Assembly (NCBI GenBank): GCA_027186245.1
Contig: CP114481.1
Location: forward strand, 568,001 to 632,000
DNA length: 64,000 nt
DNA from: Coriaria nepalensis
Taxonomy: Eukaryota > Streptophyta > Magnoliopsida > Cucurbitales > Coriariaceae
Direction of reading: 5' to 3'
Positions 1-15,589 of this stretch are shown one piece after another. Made by a program: the position numbers and the translations under genes. Each line of letters begins with the position of its first letter. The first letter of the stretch is position 1. The notes under the pieces were generated by a model that was not told the origin of the DNA, searched no databases, and worked only from the letters and a program-made list of their open reading frames with translations.

Positions 1-165
1 TCCAAAATCATTGTGAATAGACCAAGTTCAATTTTATCCAAGTTGATGATTAGTGAGGAACAATCTGGTTTTGTTAAGAGTAGGGGTATTCATGATAATA
101 TTTTGCTTGCTTAGAAGATGACTAATTTGATTGGTAAGAAAACTAGAGGTGAAAATATTCTCATA
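1..165 (+). mobile_element. LINE reverse-transcriptase fragment (decayed)
   Basis: Frame 1 reads as the part of a plant non-LTR (LINE) reverse transcriptase that precedes the catalytic palm. It has the family pattern of a conserved QSGF, then a short KSRGIHDNILLA stretch. An in-frame TAG follows LLA, so the copy is dead. The element is cut by the window edge, and sequence after about position 165 is no longer readable as RT. Confidence 0.75.
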
Positions 166-3100
166 ACTGGTGGCAACTATGGCCGTGCTGCTACTTTCAC
201 GGATGTGTTGTCAATGCCATAAAAAAGTACCGGTAAATTAAAAATGAAGAAATAATTTAGTCCATTCACATGTTGCGGTATCTTGGTGCTGCTGATTTGT
301 TCCACTAAATACTATTCTGTTATTCAAAAGAAAGAAAAAAAAAAAAAGATGAAATACGATGACCTAAAGGTAATTTGAGATCAAGTCCTATTATCGAATG
401 AAAATATCATGATTTTGTTAAAGGGGTTTGAACAAAAGTCCTAAATCCACTTTGAAATCAATTGAATCGATTCAATTCGATCACCATTGTATTCAACTGA
501 GATTCTCGTTTCAGGTACAAAATCACTTTACTTATTTCATTAGTTTTTTACTTTGAATTTGGGATAAACTTTAAGTGGGAAAGCAAAGGAAAATTAGAGT
601 GTTTTAACTATGAGAAGGAAAATTATAGTCTGATTTGTGACCGTGGTGCCTGTGCTGAATATAATGTAATTGGATTTTGATAATTTGGTTATTGCTCAAA
701 AGCTACGATCCTATGCTGTGAGGTTTATTGTAGTGATCAGAGTTGTTTCACAGAGAAGCATTTGCAAAAGTGAGACCATCTCCAATTGTCAATTCCACAT
801 CCACTTTAATGGCTGCTTTGAATTAAAGGAGGGAAGTTTCGTGGGGGAGATGTGTTGTGGTTGTAGGCATTGACACTTATGGGTTGAGAAAGACAACAAA
901 AAAGATGAGTCTACACACGAGACAAAGAGAGAGATAATAGAGAATTTGATGTTGTTTAAGAAAATAACAAAAAGAAGGTAAAAGGAGGGATGAGAGGGGG
1001 GGCTGTTTGATTCTTGCTTTCCTTTTGTTTTTTGTCTTTGGAGTTGGAGTTAATGCTTTTGCAATATATTTGTTCATCTTCTTTCTCTAGCTGCCCCTCT
1101 CTTAGGTCCTAAATATGCTAAGACCGATAAATATATTAAGACTAGATAAATATACATGTTATTTATTCAAGTATCCTAAAGACACATGGTAGTAAAGAAT
1201 GAGAACATATCCTGTGGATTTGGTTAACAATTTTACAAAGATAATCACTTATAATCTTGTCTAATGAGTATAAGATTTTTGTTGAATACAAGGGCACTTA
1301 TGAACAAACTTCTTGACTTCTTTGTACATTCTTCCCTTAGACCCAGTATGAATGACACTACCTGGTGCATGAACCAGATAGGATTTCCTTTTGTATATTT
1401 ATAAAGTTTGTCTGAGGTTCATCTGTATGTTTTGTTTGAATTAGATGCTTTTCTCAACAACCGTTATGTTTGAAGGTGACTCAATTGAATTTGAACCAGT
1501 AAAGGTCCAAATGTTTGACTTTTTGTAGGGGCCATTTCAGGTGTTGATCGATCGGCAAAAGTGGCCCCAGATCCTTTCTAACTTGTCTGAATAGGGGAAT
1601 CAAGACAATCGGTTCAATGGATCTCCAGAAACTGCCTCACTTACCCTTGGTACTCTGTTTTCTGTGTTTTGGTAGCCGAATTCACTATGCAAATCAGTTT
1701 GTTCAGTTATGTTGGGTTGTTCAGCAAGTTCAAGATGTTGGTGCGACTTCATGGAAGCATCACGTGCTGATTAAAAGAAGTCAGAATGGATTTTGGTACT
1801 TCAAAGGCATTACTGATGCTTTCTAGTACAATAGGTGGATGTTTCCAGATTTCATAGAAGTTGAAGTACTAGATATTACTCTTGATGTTAAGTGTTAGAA
1901 GGTCAATGTTGATTGTTAGTTTCTCTTTGCTTTAGAAATGTATTACTTGCTTTACTTTTTATGTACTCAGTTCTTGTATTCAATCTCTTTCTCTAGTAAT
2001 GAAAATCTAAGAGTTCCAGAACTTTTCTTGTTCTATCTGCTTATTGCGTTCTAAGAGTTCATCATAAGAATCTAACACATTCATAGATAAATTATTACTA
2101 ACCACATGCTACCCTGGAACGTATAATCATGATTTATAATGACTTGCTTATTAAGTTCATGCTACACTGGAACGCATAATCATTATTCATACTTAATTCT
2201 TAGATATATCATTTCCCTTCTCCTATTTTATTTTATATTATTATTATTATTATTATTTATATATTATTCCTAACCACATGAAATTCTCGAGCTAAGTAGT
2301 GTATAGAGTTCATGAACTTAATAAGTAAGACATTACAACACGCCACTGGAGAAGGGAGAAGGGAGAAGGGGTAATGATGAGTCTACGAAACGTGTTCTCT
2401 TTGTCTTCATATGTTCAATCAACCGTGTTCTCTTTGTTTTCTTTCATTGTTTAAAGTTTACCAAACCATGACGAGTCTATTATCTGTATTTTCATCACTT
2501 TCTACTTTCTACACGAAGTCTTCAAACTAGAAAGTCTTGAGTCAATGTGGAAATTTTTTGATTCCACTTAGAAATTTGAATTTTCAGCACAATGAATCCT
2601 CTTTTCTTCTTCCTCTCTAATCATTTCATCATAATAAATATGATCAGCTTGTGTCACATCGGATCTAAGTAACGTTTCCTCTGTAAATATATTTGCCCAT
2701 TTATATAATTTAATTTATTTGTGCATTATTCGTTGAAAAGCCATAAAGGTTGGTTTAAGAGTAACATGAGAGTCGATCCAGTAATTACGGCCATAATGAT
2801 CGACTATTATGTTGATTGATCCGGTCGTCTTACTTATTTGATTGTCTATTTGTCTTGTGATTATACAAACTCTAAAATTCCCTTAAAATCAGCAAGATGA
2901 CTTATGAAAAATCAGCTACACTTTCAAATTCACTACATATATAGATTGATATAGTAATTAATTAAAATGATATAAGATTGATATGATAGTTAATCGTATA
3001 ATTATGATTATGTACCATAATCATATGATAACCTTAATTACTTGATCACCTTACAATTACTTAGATTTACCGTTTGTCGTGAGCAAAACAAAAAGCCAAA

Positions 3101-3638
3101 AGCACACATGTAAAGAAACATGAACGTACAAACAAACAAACAAAAAAATGCCTGTAGAGATTAAATCGTGGCGCGAGTGTTACGATGACAGATGATAAGA
3201 TAAAAGCATGTGCGAAAGGTAGCTGATTTTTGTTTCTTTCTCTTATCTGAGCCACTCATCCTTTAAGGCTAGTTCAATAATTGACGCCTGACCCTTTGAA
3301 TCTAAATAGGAGGGCTAATTTTTGACATTTTCAAAGTATGGTGATTTATTGTAATGACCTTTTGAAAGGGACTAGTTCCCTATTTCTCTGGGGATCACTT
3401 TATCATTATTAGATAGGGGGAGTATTCAACCTTCATTTGTCCATTTATGTACTTTCTTTATATATTTTACTATCTGAAATGGACTTAAGTCGTCAACACC
3501 AGGAATTGCATAGGAATTGCTTAGAACGAGCGGGGGGTTTGGAAGTCTAAATTAAACGACCAATTTCTTCCCCATTGTTGCTTTTAAAGCACGTAATTTC
3601 TCTATGTTAATTAACAGAGCAACCAAATAGCAATAGCA
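166..3638. other. Intergenic, no supported gene
   Basis: AT-rich sequence with only short, unconvincing open frames. I see an (ATT)n run near 2235-2260 and three copies of a GAGAAGG-type unit at about 2349-2371. No protein family is recognisable on either strand. The last few hundred bases are presumably the promoter and 5' UTR of the first CRK copy; the 5' UTR just before the ATG is shared in sequence with the other CRK copies. Confidence 0.5.
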
Positions 3639-5655
3639 ATGGCCTCAACATCTCCATATTCAATACCACTTTTCTTCTTCTCCTCTTTGATTCTCACAAA
3701 CTTTATTCCCACCGTGATTTCCCTGCGTGAATTTTATACTTATAATTGTTCATATATTGGAAATTACGCCAACACTAGTATTTACAAAACCAATATTGAC
3801 TCCTTACTATCCTCCATCTCTTCCAATACTCAAATCACTTATGGCTTCTACAATCTCTCAGCCGGAGAAGAATCCAATAAGGTTAATGCGGTCGCTCTTT
3901 GCAGAGGAGATCTTACGGTTGATGAATGTCGACGTTGTGTCAACGACTCGACGTACCAACTCTTACAGGTGAGAAACGAAATACATGCAATGAATTGGTA
4001 TTATCATTATCTTATTAGTTTTTAGCAAATTACGGATAAACAGATCTTTCAGTTGCAAAATCACAATCGCTTTATATGAAATACTTCTCATATCAAAATC
4101 ACAATCACAATCACAATCGACACTTCTGCTTCTCAGGTTTTATATGAAATACTTTTTCTTTACAGACTTGTCCAAACCAAATAGAGGCTATGGGTTGGTA
4201 CGACGAATGCATGTTAGGTTACTCGAATAAATCAATTTTTCGTGAAAGAAATTGGATTGGATGGAAGAGCGGAGCTAATCCTGTCAATGTTTCGAACATA
4301 TCTGAGTTCAATGCTGCAGTGACGCCACTGTTAAATAGTTTAAGAACTGCAGCATCTTCGGGAAATTCTACTCTGAAGTTTGCGACAGGCGACACGGTAG
4401 ATGCAAATTTCCAGACGATTTACGGACTTGTTCAATGCACTCCCGATTTGTCGGGGTCAGATTGTAGTGATTGTTTAGATCAGGCCATTCAGTTTATTCC
4501 TAAATGTTGTGATGGAGGGGCCGGAGCTAGAGTTCTTACACCTACTTGTAATTTACGGTACGAGATTTCTCGATTTTACAATATTTCTACACCGGTTGGC
4601 CCAGTGCCACCTACTCCTACTACTCCGCCTACTAAAGGTATGTTTGCCACTAGCCTGCCGTATTTTTCAGACTTAAGTTTACCTTTTGTACTATGATATG
4701 CAATACATATTTATCTGAAATTATAAACTTAATATTACTTAAAATTATAAGATTAGTCTAATATTTAATAATTAATATTCAATTAATTTTTAACAGTTAA
4801 AAGATATAAGATATTAATTTTAAAGACCATGTAAAATGTATCACTAATGTGATAATCCTATATACTATTTTTATAATTTATCGTAGTGTTATATTAGTGA
4901 TATCCTTAGATGCTCTTAGAGCTACATAAAAAAAAAAAAAGAATCAAAACACATAATCAATTTATATAAAATTATTTTATTTCCTTTAAATCATTGGAAT
5001 TTTTAAATTATACTACCCCAAAAAAAAAAAACTAATAATAATTTTTTTTTTTTTAAAAACCTAAACTTATTTATCATATCTTATAATAAAAATTATATCA
5101 AAACATCAATATCTTGTTTCTTAGCTTTTAATAATTTAACTAAAATTTTAAGAGCTCAACTTATCAATTAAGATAAATTTAAAAGTTCGGTCCATTTATA
5201 ATTTCTAAAACATCAAGAAAGACATTTTTATATTTAATAATCTCCAAAAATTTACAATTTGTTTATCTATAAAAAAAAAAAATTAAAATCTAACGGGATG
5301 AAACAATAATTAATTTTGAGTTAGGAATCAACTGCCATTTTATAGCACTAGCTTTCTTCTTGCATAAAATTTTATTTTTCTTTCCTTTATTTTATGCCCA
5401 CTAAAATGGCTCTCATTCCTCATTAATAATTCACTTATGTTACTATGTCGGTCCAACTTACTTGTTAGACGAGACTCTTTCTCTCTATTACTTAGACTTG
5501 TGAGATATTTATATGCAGGAAAAAATAACACAATTGTCATAGCCATTGTTGTGCCCACTGTTAGCGTAGTGCTGCTGCTCCTCATTATTTGCTTCTTCCG
5601 GTCAAGAAGGGAAGAAGAAGCAAAAGAACCACTATCAACCATGGAAAACAGCTGA
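3639..5655 (+). CDS. CRK copy 1: DUF26 x2 + TM protein, kinase lost (PDLP-like form)
   Basis: Exons 3639-3968, 4166-4637 and 5519-5655 join in frame to 312 residues. Residues 1-29 or so are a hydrophobic signal peptide. Two DUF26 (Gnk2) domains follow, each with the C-x8-C-x2-C core (CRGDLTVDECRRC in the first, CTPDLSGSDCSDC in the second). Then come a Pro/Thr linker, one membrane segment of about 23 residues, and a short basic/acidic tail ending at TGA 5653-5655. The frame stops two bases before a GTAAGT donor, where a normal CRK would continue into its kinase exons; kinase remnants do follow (5848-6179). What is seen is therefore an ectodomain plus anchor, the architecture of plasmodesmata-located proteins. 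In the family, DUF26 ectodomains sit in the apoplast. Whether it is expressed is unknown, and it may simply be a pseudogene. Confidence 0.75.
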
Positions 5656-5847
5656 CAGTAAGTTAAATTTGTCAATTTATATCGTTAAATTACTCTGCAA
5701 TTTGGTCATAATTAGCATATTTTTAGTTGATTTATGTTGATCAGTCTCAATCGATTTGAGATCACTAATATATACTAACCAAACTCACGGATTAGTGTTA
5801 AATATGTTTTTAGTATATAATCTAATTAACTTCTTTATCGGGTGAAG

Positions 5848-6179
5848 TATCTGGGGAGATTAGTACCGTGGAATCCTTGCAATATGACTTCGAAACTATT
5901 AAGGAAGCAACTAATGACTTTCATGACAAGCTCGGACAAGGTGGATTTGGAGCTGTTTATAAGGTTAGGAAAAAGCTAATTTTAATTGAAATATATATGA
6001 GATTCAACAGATATATACATTAGTGTACTTGAGATTGATTCAAATTATGAAATTGTATATCTTCAGGGTAGGCTACCTAATGGACAATATATAGCAGTAA
6101 AGAGACTTGCTCCAAATTCAGGACAAGGGGACTTAGAATTTAAAAATGAGGTCTTGTTGGTGGCCAAGCTTCAACACAG
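5848..6179 (+). pseudogene. Truncated kinase exons of CRK copy 1
   Basis: Two kinase exons are readable downstream of the stop. The first (about 5848-5963) gives the juxtamembrane YDFETI stretch and the glycine-rich loop [11 protein letters not shown]. The second (6067-6179) gives the Lys strand (YIAVKRL) and the start of the alpha-C helix ([14 protein letters not shown]). The coding sequence then stops at 6179, where the other copies continue with RN-LLGF. The following bases lead, 61 bp later, straight into the ATG of copy 2. The C-lobe, HRD and DFG are absent, so no active kinase can be made. Confidence 0.8.
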
Positions 6180-6240
6180 TATATATTCATTGGAACCTGT
6201 CTAGCTATGAAATTAACAGAGCAACCAAATAGAAACAGCA

Positions 6241-7610
6241 ATGACCTCAATATCACCATATTCAATACCACTTGTCTTCTTCGTCTCTTTTATTTTCACA
6301 AACTTCATTCCAACCATAATTTGTCAGCCTGCCTTTTATTCTTACAATTGTTCATACAGTGGAAATTACGCCAACAATAGTATTTACAAAACCAATCTTG
6401 ACTCCTTACTATCCTCCATCTCTTCCAATACTCAAATCACTTATGGCTTCTACAATTTCTCAGCCGGAGAAGAACCCAATAAGGTTAATGCGGTCGCTCT
6501 TTGCAGAGGAGATGTTACGATCGATAAATGTCGAAGTTGTGTCAACGACTCAACTTACGAGCTTTTACGGGTTAGAAATGAAATACATGCAGTGAATTAA
6601 TATTAGGATTCTCTTATTAGTTTTTAATAAATTACAGATAAACAGATCTTTCTGCTTAATGATAATTATAGATCAATCATACGTGAGTCTAGAAATTACT
6701 GGTTGATCACCTCTTTGCAAAATAGGAACAAGTAGAAGTGAAAACTATAAGTGGAATCAGAATCGTTATCTTTTCTAACTTGTTGAGAGTAACGTATGAT
6801 GTTATGAAAAAGGAGTTTACTAGTAAAATCTAAGACTACAAGGGTCCATTTGTAATGTTCAGAAACTTCAAGAGGGTTGACACTTCAACTTATGAGGTTT
6901 AACATAATTTTATTTTTTTTCTTTACAGACTTGTCCAAACCAAAAGAAAGCTATTGGTTGGTACGATAAATGCATGTTAAGATACTCAAATGAATCAATT
7001 TTTAGTGCAAGTGACAATATTAATGAAGAAACAATATCTGGGGCTAATCCTAGCAATGCTTCGGACGTTTCTGGGTTTAATACTGCATTGAGATCATTGT
7101 TAAATAAATTAAGAAATGAAGCATCGTTGGGAAATTCTACTCTAAAGTTTGCAACTGGTGAAACGGTTGAGCCAAATTCCTAGAGGATTTACGGACTTGT
7201 TCAATGCACTCCTAATTTGTCGGGACCGGATTGTAGTGATTGCTTGGATCGGGCTGCTAAGGTTATTCCTACTTGTTGTGGTGGAAAGGCCGGAGGTAGA
7301 GTTTTGACACCTATCTGTAATTTACGGTACGAGAATTCTAGTTTCTACAGCTCGACTACAACAGCGCCATCATCATTGGCCGGTGGGCCAGTGGCGCCTA
7401 CTCCTACTTCGCCTACTCCTATTGCTCTGCCTTCTAATGGTATGTTTTCCATTAGCCTGTCGTATTTTTCAGACTTAAGTTGAGATTCTGTATTTTGATA
7501 TGCAATACAAATTGTTTATATGCAGGAAATGATAGCAACACAGCTACAACTGTCATAACCAATGTTGGAACTAAAGTTGGTATATTCTTGTTATTACCGT
7601 GCATACTCAA
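6241..7610 (+). pseudogene. CRK copy 2: DUF26 receptor-kinase pseudogene
   Basis: Exon 1 (6241-6570) encodes a signal peptide and the first DUF26 domain, very close to copies 1 and 3. Exon 2 (6929-7439) encodes the second DUF26 domain but carries an in-frame TAG at 7181-7183, just before the conserved IYG. A degenerate TM exon begins at 7526 and reaches a stop (TAA) near 7613. No kinase exons follow; instead the sequence turns into LINE RNase H-like sequence. Both cysteine triplets are intact (CRGDVTIDKCRSC, CTPNLSGPDCSDC), so loss of function looks recent. Confidence 0.8.
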
Positions 7611-7745
7611 CCTCTAAAGTGGGAGCTGAAGCAAAAGTACCACAATCATCGTTCTGAGGAAGTTAATCAAATTGCCGATGCTCTAATAAATCTCGGTCGT
7701 AACAACAAATTTGATTCTTGTTTTTCTATTTTTTCTTACGTCTTT
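7600..7745 (+). mobile_element. LINE RNase H C-terminal fragment
   Basis: The frame reads an H-rich stretch followed by EEVNQIADALINLGR. This matches the final helix of the RNase H domain in plant LINEs (family pattern N-x-x-ADALANLG). It is joined directly to the decayed TM exon of CRK copy 2. A T-rich stretch follows. The fragment is short, so family assignment rests on this one motif. Confidence 0.6.
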
Positions 7746-8928
7746 CGTTAGATCTTGAAAACTTTTGACAGGTCTAATATTTGGTAGAATTTCTTTTAAG
7801 TAATATTCATATTTTGTTTTCCTTCGCATTTATCAAGAAAATTTTGTGTATTTTCTTGAAAGAAAAAAGGTTAGGATAGCCTATTGCAACCATGTTGAAT
7901 TAGCTACACACGTGCATAATTGTATCTCGGCATGATCCCATAGTGACTAATTAGCAGAATTAATACATTCATCTTCCTTCACTCATTCTCTTTTCCTCGT
8001 TCAAATTTCACTATTATCACAAAAATGAGAATGTTACCTAAATTTGATGGACTTACGTCAACGAAGTCAACCCATGCTATAGAATAGCCAAATTAAGTTT
8101 AGTGTCAACACTTCATTTCCTTCTGGAGTGGATTTAAGTAAATGAAGTCACTAAATATTTTAAATAAATAAAATAAGGTTATCTAAATTCCATGCTACAC
8201 GAAGGAATCTTGAGGTTGAAGCACGGGGTTAAACGAAAACGGAATCGAACTTATTCCAAGATTTTATTCTTCATTCAAGTTAAAATAATTATAGAGATTC
8301 ATTATTTATTATTATACATTAAAATACTGATAATAGTATTATCAACTCAAGGGGTTTATTATAATTAATACTAATTCTGAAGGGTTAACCTTATTTCTCC
8401 ATTTATTTATATAGATTAAATTTTAATTAAATTAATAGTCTAAACTAATCACGTCACTCCCTACCGTGAATTTGTTGTGTTAGGAACCCCGAATTGAATA
8501 GGAAATGGCCGCCTAACCATTTATAATAAGCTTAACAAACATTTCTACTCGGAATGTTGAATTTTCAACACCACATTATGCCCTCTTTATTGTTTGAAAC
8601 GTGTAAGGGCGGCCAGGTCAAAACTCCAAAGTCCAAGCTAGGAGGGGGAAAAAAACGAAAAAAGATACATAATATTATGATAGAAACTTGACTATGCTGT
8701 TAAGATTAACGTGTAAGGGAGGCCAATTCAAAATTCAATGTGGGGCCCGAGAATGAATGTGTATTGAAAATCATGAGCACCAAACAAAAACAAAAAAAGG
8801 AGGGGCCAAGAATGATTGCATAACGAGTAAATTCTTTATGATTGAGTAAGTGGAGAGAGGAAAGCCCTTCCAAAGATTCCCATCTCATTCCAACTAAAAA
8901 AGAATAGAGCAACCCAATAGCAGTAGCA
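7746..8928. promoter_or_regulatory. Intergenic and CRK copy 3 upstream region with W-boxes
   Basis: No gene is seen. Two W-box motifs lie close to the copy 3 ATG: TTGACC (on -) at 8616-8621 and TTGACT at 8689-8694. Another AGTCAA lies near 8064-8069. A segment of about 30 bp containing GTGTAAGGG-GGCCA occurs twice, at about 8599 and 8709. WRKY factors bind W-boxes and are known regulators of CRK genes; use of these sites is inferred. Confidence 0.4.
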
Positions 8929-12832
<3,904 letters not shown>

Positions 12833-12929
12833 CTAGATTTTTAGGTTAAAACTGAAAATATTATATCCATTCAAGATTGGCTGTCCATCAATCTGGCTTA
12901 CCCAATTTTTTGTCAAAGGTATTTTTTTC

Positions 12930-14060
12930 CATTATCTATTTCATAGAATAGAGGACAAGATATAGGGATACAAGAATCTAATTTAGGAAGCTATTCTTCG
13001 TCTATACAATATTTACGGCTACAATCATGTTTGATCCTTGAGTGAAGGGATTCCTAAATCTAAGATTTCCATAACTCGCTAATTGTGGGACTCACGCCAA
13101 CACTCCCCCTTAAGTTGGTGTGTAATCTCTAACACCTAACTTGTCAAGTAAGTCATTGAAGTTTCAACTGGAAACTGCCTTGGTAAGAATGTCAGTAAAC
13201 TGATCTTCAGATTTAACAAAAGTGAAATGAATAATCTTCTCTTCCAAGTTATATTTGATGAAATGTTAGTCTACCTCCACGTGTTTGGTGCATGTGTTTG
13301 GTGCAATCGTGTTGAATTGGGCTATGAGATATGTTGATGACAACTTTGTTATCACAGAATAAATTCATTGTAGAACTAAGAGGAAAACCGACCTCTGTTA
13401 GCAAACTTTTAAGCTAAAGAAGCTCACACAATCCTTTCACCATGCCTCAAAACTCAACTTCAATGCAACTTTAATGCTGGATAATGCCACTACCTTGTGT
13501 TTTTTACTCCTCTATGTAACTAAGTTTTCTCCCATTAATGTAAAGTAACTTGAGGTAGACTTTCTAACCAAGATATTTCCAGCTCAGTCCACATCTGTGT
13601 ACCCTTCAAAATTCATATGGGCGTTCTTGGAGAACAATAGTCCTTTTCTTGGTGATGACTTTAGATAGCATAGAATTCGAATTACGGCACCCATATGGTC
13701 TTCACTTGGATTATGCATAAATTGGCTTACCACACTTATGACATAAGCAATGTTTGGACGAGGGTGAGATAAGTAAATGAGCTTCCCCACTATTCTTTGA
13801 TACTTCACCTTATCGGCTGGCACCTAGTCTGAATATTATCTAAGCCTATGATGTTGCACAATCACCATATCCACAGGTTTACACTCTAGTAATCCCACTT
13901 CCTTCAATAAGTATAGTACATATTTTTGTTGAGAGAGGAATATGCTCTTTTTTTACTTCGCCACCTCTACTCCTAGAAAATACTTAAGCCCTCCCCCTCC
14001 CCAAATTTGCTGCAAGAGATAGTAAGATTCTAACGATATTCAGTTTAGCGCCAAAACTTT
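12930..14060 (-). mobile_element. Ty1/Copia 3' fragment: RT end, RNase H, partial LTR
   Basis: Read on -, 14060-13850 gives decayed RT with KYFLGVEVAK and a later KEVGLLECKPVDM. 13823-13584 gives an open stretch with KYQRIVGKLIYLSHPRPNI-type Copia sequence. 13320-13100 gives the pol C-terminus (KIIHFTFVKSEDQ, LDKLGVRDYTPT). Beyond that, to about 12930, is LTR-like sequence. Stops (for example the one after EVAK) and frameshifts show it is dead. It sits about 100 bp downstream of the CRK copy 3 stop. Confidence 0.75.
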
Positions 14061-14650
14061 GGAGCATGTGGTGGAAAATGGATGAGAGAAATCTAAAGAA
14101 ACATTTTTCTTTAATATTTTTTACAAATGAAAATTCATAACATAAGAATAATGTTATATTGCAACAATAAACAAAGCAGGGGCGGTGGATTATCAGTCAA
14201 CCTTTAGAAATCTCATGCTATGAGATAAGCTTAAGAAATATTAAAATTCGGCAATCAATAAAAGCCAGCCACGTAGTAAGCTTAGTTAAGAAGATAAAAC
14301 CCAGCTGCCACTTCATAATTCCAAATTACGAACCTAGAAGCTTCAGTAACAAAAAAAAAAATTCTCTCATTTCCTTACCTCACGCGAAATCTCGAACCAA
14401 AATCAGAAATTTTCATTCATTCTTCATAGTCGAAAATCAACAAAAAAGAAAGCAAAAGTTCTAAGCTTTCGGATCAGGACGCAAAGAAGTTCGTCTGAAA
14501 CATAGCAGAATAGCCAAGAACAGTTTCTAGTCAGAATCATCATTGCTCTTGTAATTAAGAACTTTAACTCTTGGATAATAGGTCGAAATTAAGAGTAAAA
14601 TTGATAGAGTATAAGAAATCGACCTGAAATCGAGAACTTAATTGTGCTTC
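14061..14650. other. Non-coding stretch inside the retroelement nest
   Basis: No coding sequence is visible on either strand. The stretch separates the Copia RT fragment from the 70-bp tandem repeats and probably belongs to a nested retroelement's untranslated region. That attribution is inference from position only. Confidence 0.3.
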
Positions 14651-14670
14651 TACCTTCCTAGACCGAGAAC

Positions 14671-15070
14671 TTGGTTTAGATCTGGAACTCAGATTGAGAG
14701 AATTATGTGAGGTCTCAGTCTAAATTTAGAATTCAAATCGAGAAAATTATATAAGATCTCGGTCTGGGAAAGAGGGAAAGTCCTCGGTCTGGATCGAGAA
14801 CTTAGACTGACGGGTGTTATATGAGACCTTGGTCTAGGAAAGAAGAAGAGAGCTCGGTCTAGATCAGGAACTCATATCGAGAGACGTTATATAAGACCTC
14901 GATCTAGGAAAAAAGAAGAGAGCTCGGTCTGGATCGGGAACTCAGACCAAAAGACGTTATATAAAACCTCGGTCTGGAAAAGAAAAAGAGAGCTCGGTGT
15001 GGATCGGGAACTCAAACCAAGAGATGTTATATGAGACCTCAGTCTGGGGAAAGAAAATGGAAAACTTCAA
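14671..15070. repeat. 70-bp tandem repeat array
   Basis: Units begin with CTCGGTCT and recur at 14783, 14853, 14923 and 14993, a strict 70-bp spacing, with a degenerate start at 15063. Two older, shorter units lie at about 14671 and 14716. Inside each unit the GGTCT core occurs twice, so a half-unit subrepeat is present. Arrays like this are typical of the untranslated region of large non-autonomous LTR elements, but no element ends were defined. Confidence 0.85.
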
Positions 15071-15084
15071 TCTAGGAAAAGTAC

Positions 15085-15255
15085 CCAAAAGGTCGAAGGG
15101 GTCGATGCCTTCAAAATATTAAGGGTCGACGGAGTCGATGCCCCCAATAGGTAAAGGGTCGACGGGGTCGATGCCTTCAAAATATTAAGGAGTCAACGCC
15201 TTTAGCATGCAAGGGGTCGACAAGGTCAACGCCTTCAATAGGCAAAGTACCCAAT
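15085..15255. repeat. Short tandem repeats with GGGTCGACGGGGTCGATGCC core
   Basis: Four to five diverged copies of a 30-40 bp unit, with alternating AATATTAA or CAATAGG spacers, follow the 70-bp array directly. A related block occurs at 19259-19400 on the other side of the Copia gag-pol piece. Both blocks therefore probably derive from one element family. Confidence 0.7.
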
Positions 15256-15589
15256 GGGTCCCCGAGTATTGTAGTAGAAACATAATTTTCGACTCCTTAA
15301 GTAAATTATGTGTTTTAAAATAGAATTGAGAATCAAGTTATTACTAAGATAAAAACACATGTTTCGCTAGGTAAATAGATTGCCAAAGTTAGAAGGATTG
15401 CAGTAAGCTCTTACCAAGATATGGCACAAAATAGGTACATAAAGTCTCACCTACAACACAAGTCTTTTCATTGTTTATTCAACATGAGATTTATGTTATT
15501 GTTATGAATGCAACCTAACATATTGAATCTTAAATTGATTGCGTGGTGCTATGTTTTCATTAAACATGTTGGAATTGTGATTGTATTAG

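Noticed and set aside
877..1077. 66-codon frame on -
   Set aside because: Hydrophobic low-complexity translation, no neighbours or motifs to support it.
14671..15255. CRISPR-like array
   Set aside because: Repeats are directly contiguous without unique spacers and lie in plant nuclear DNA; they are tandem repeats.
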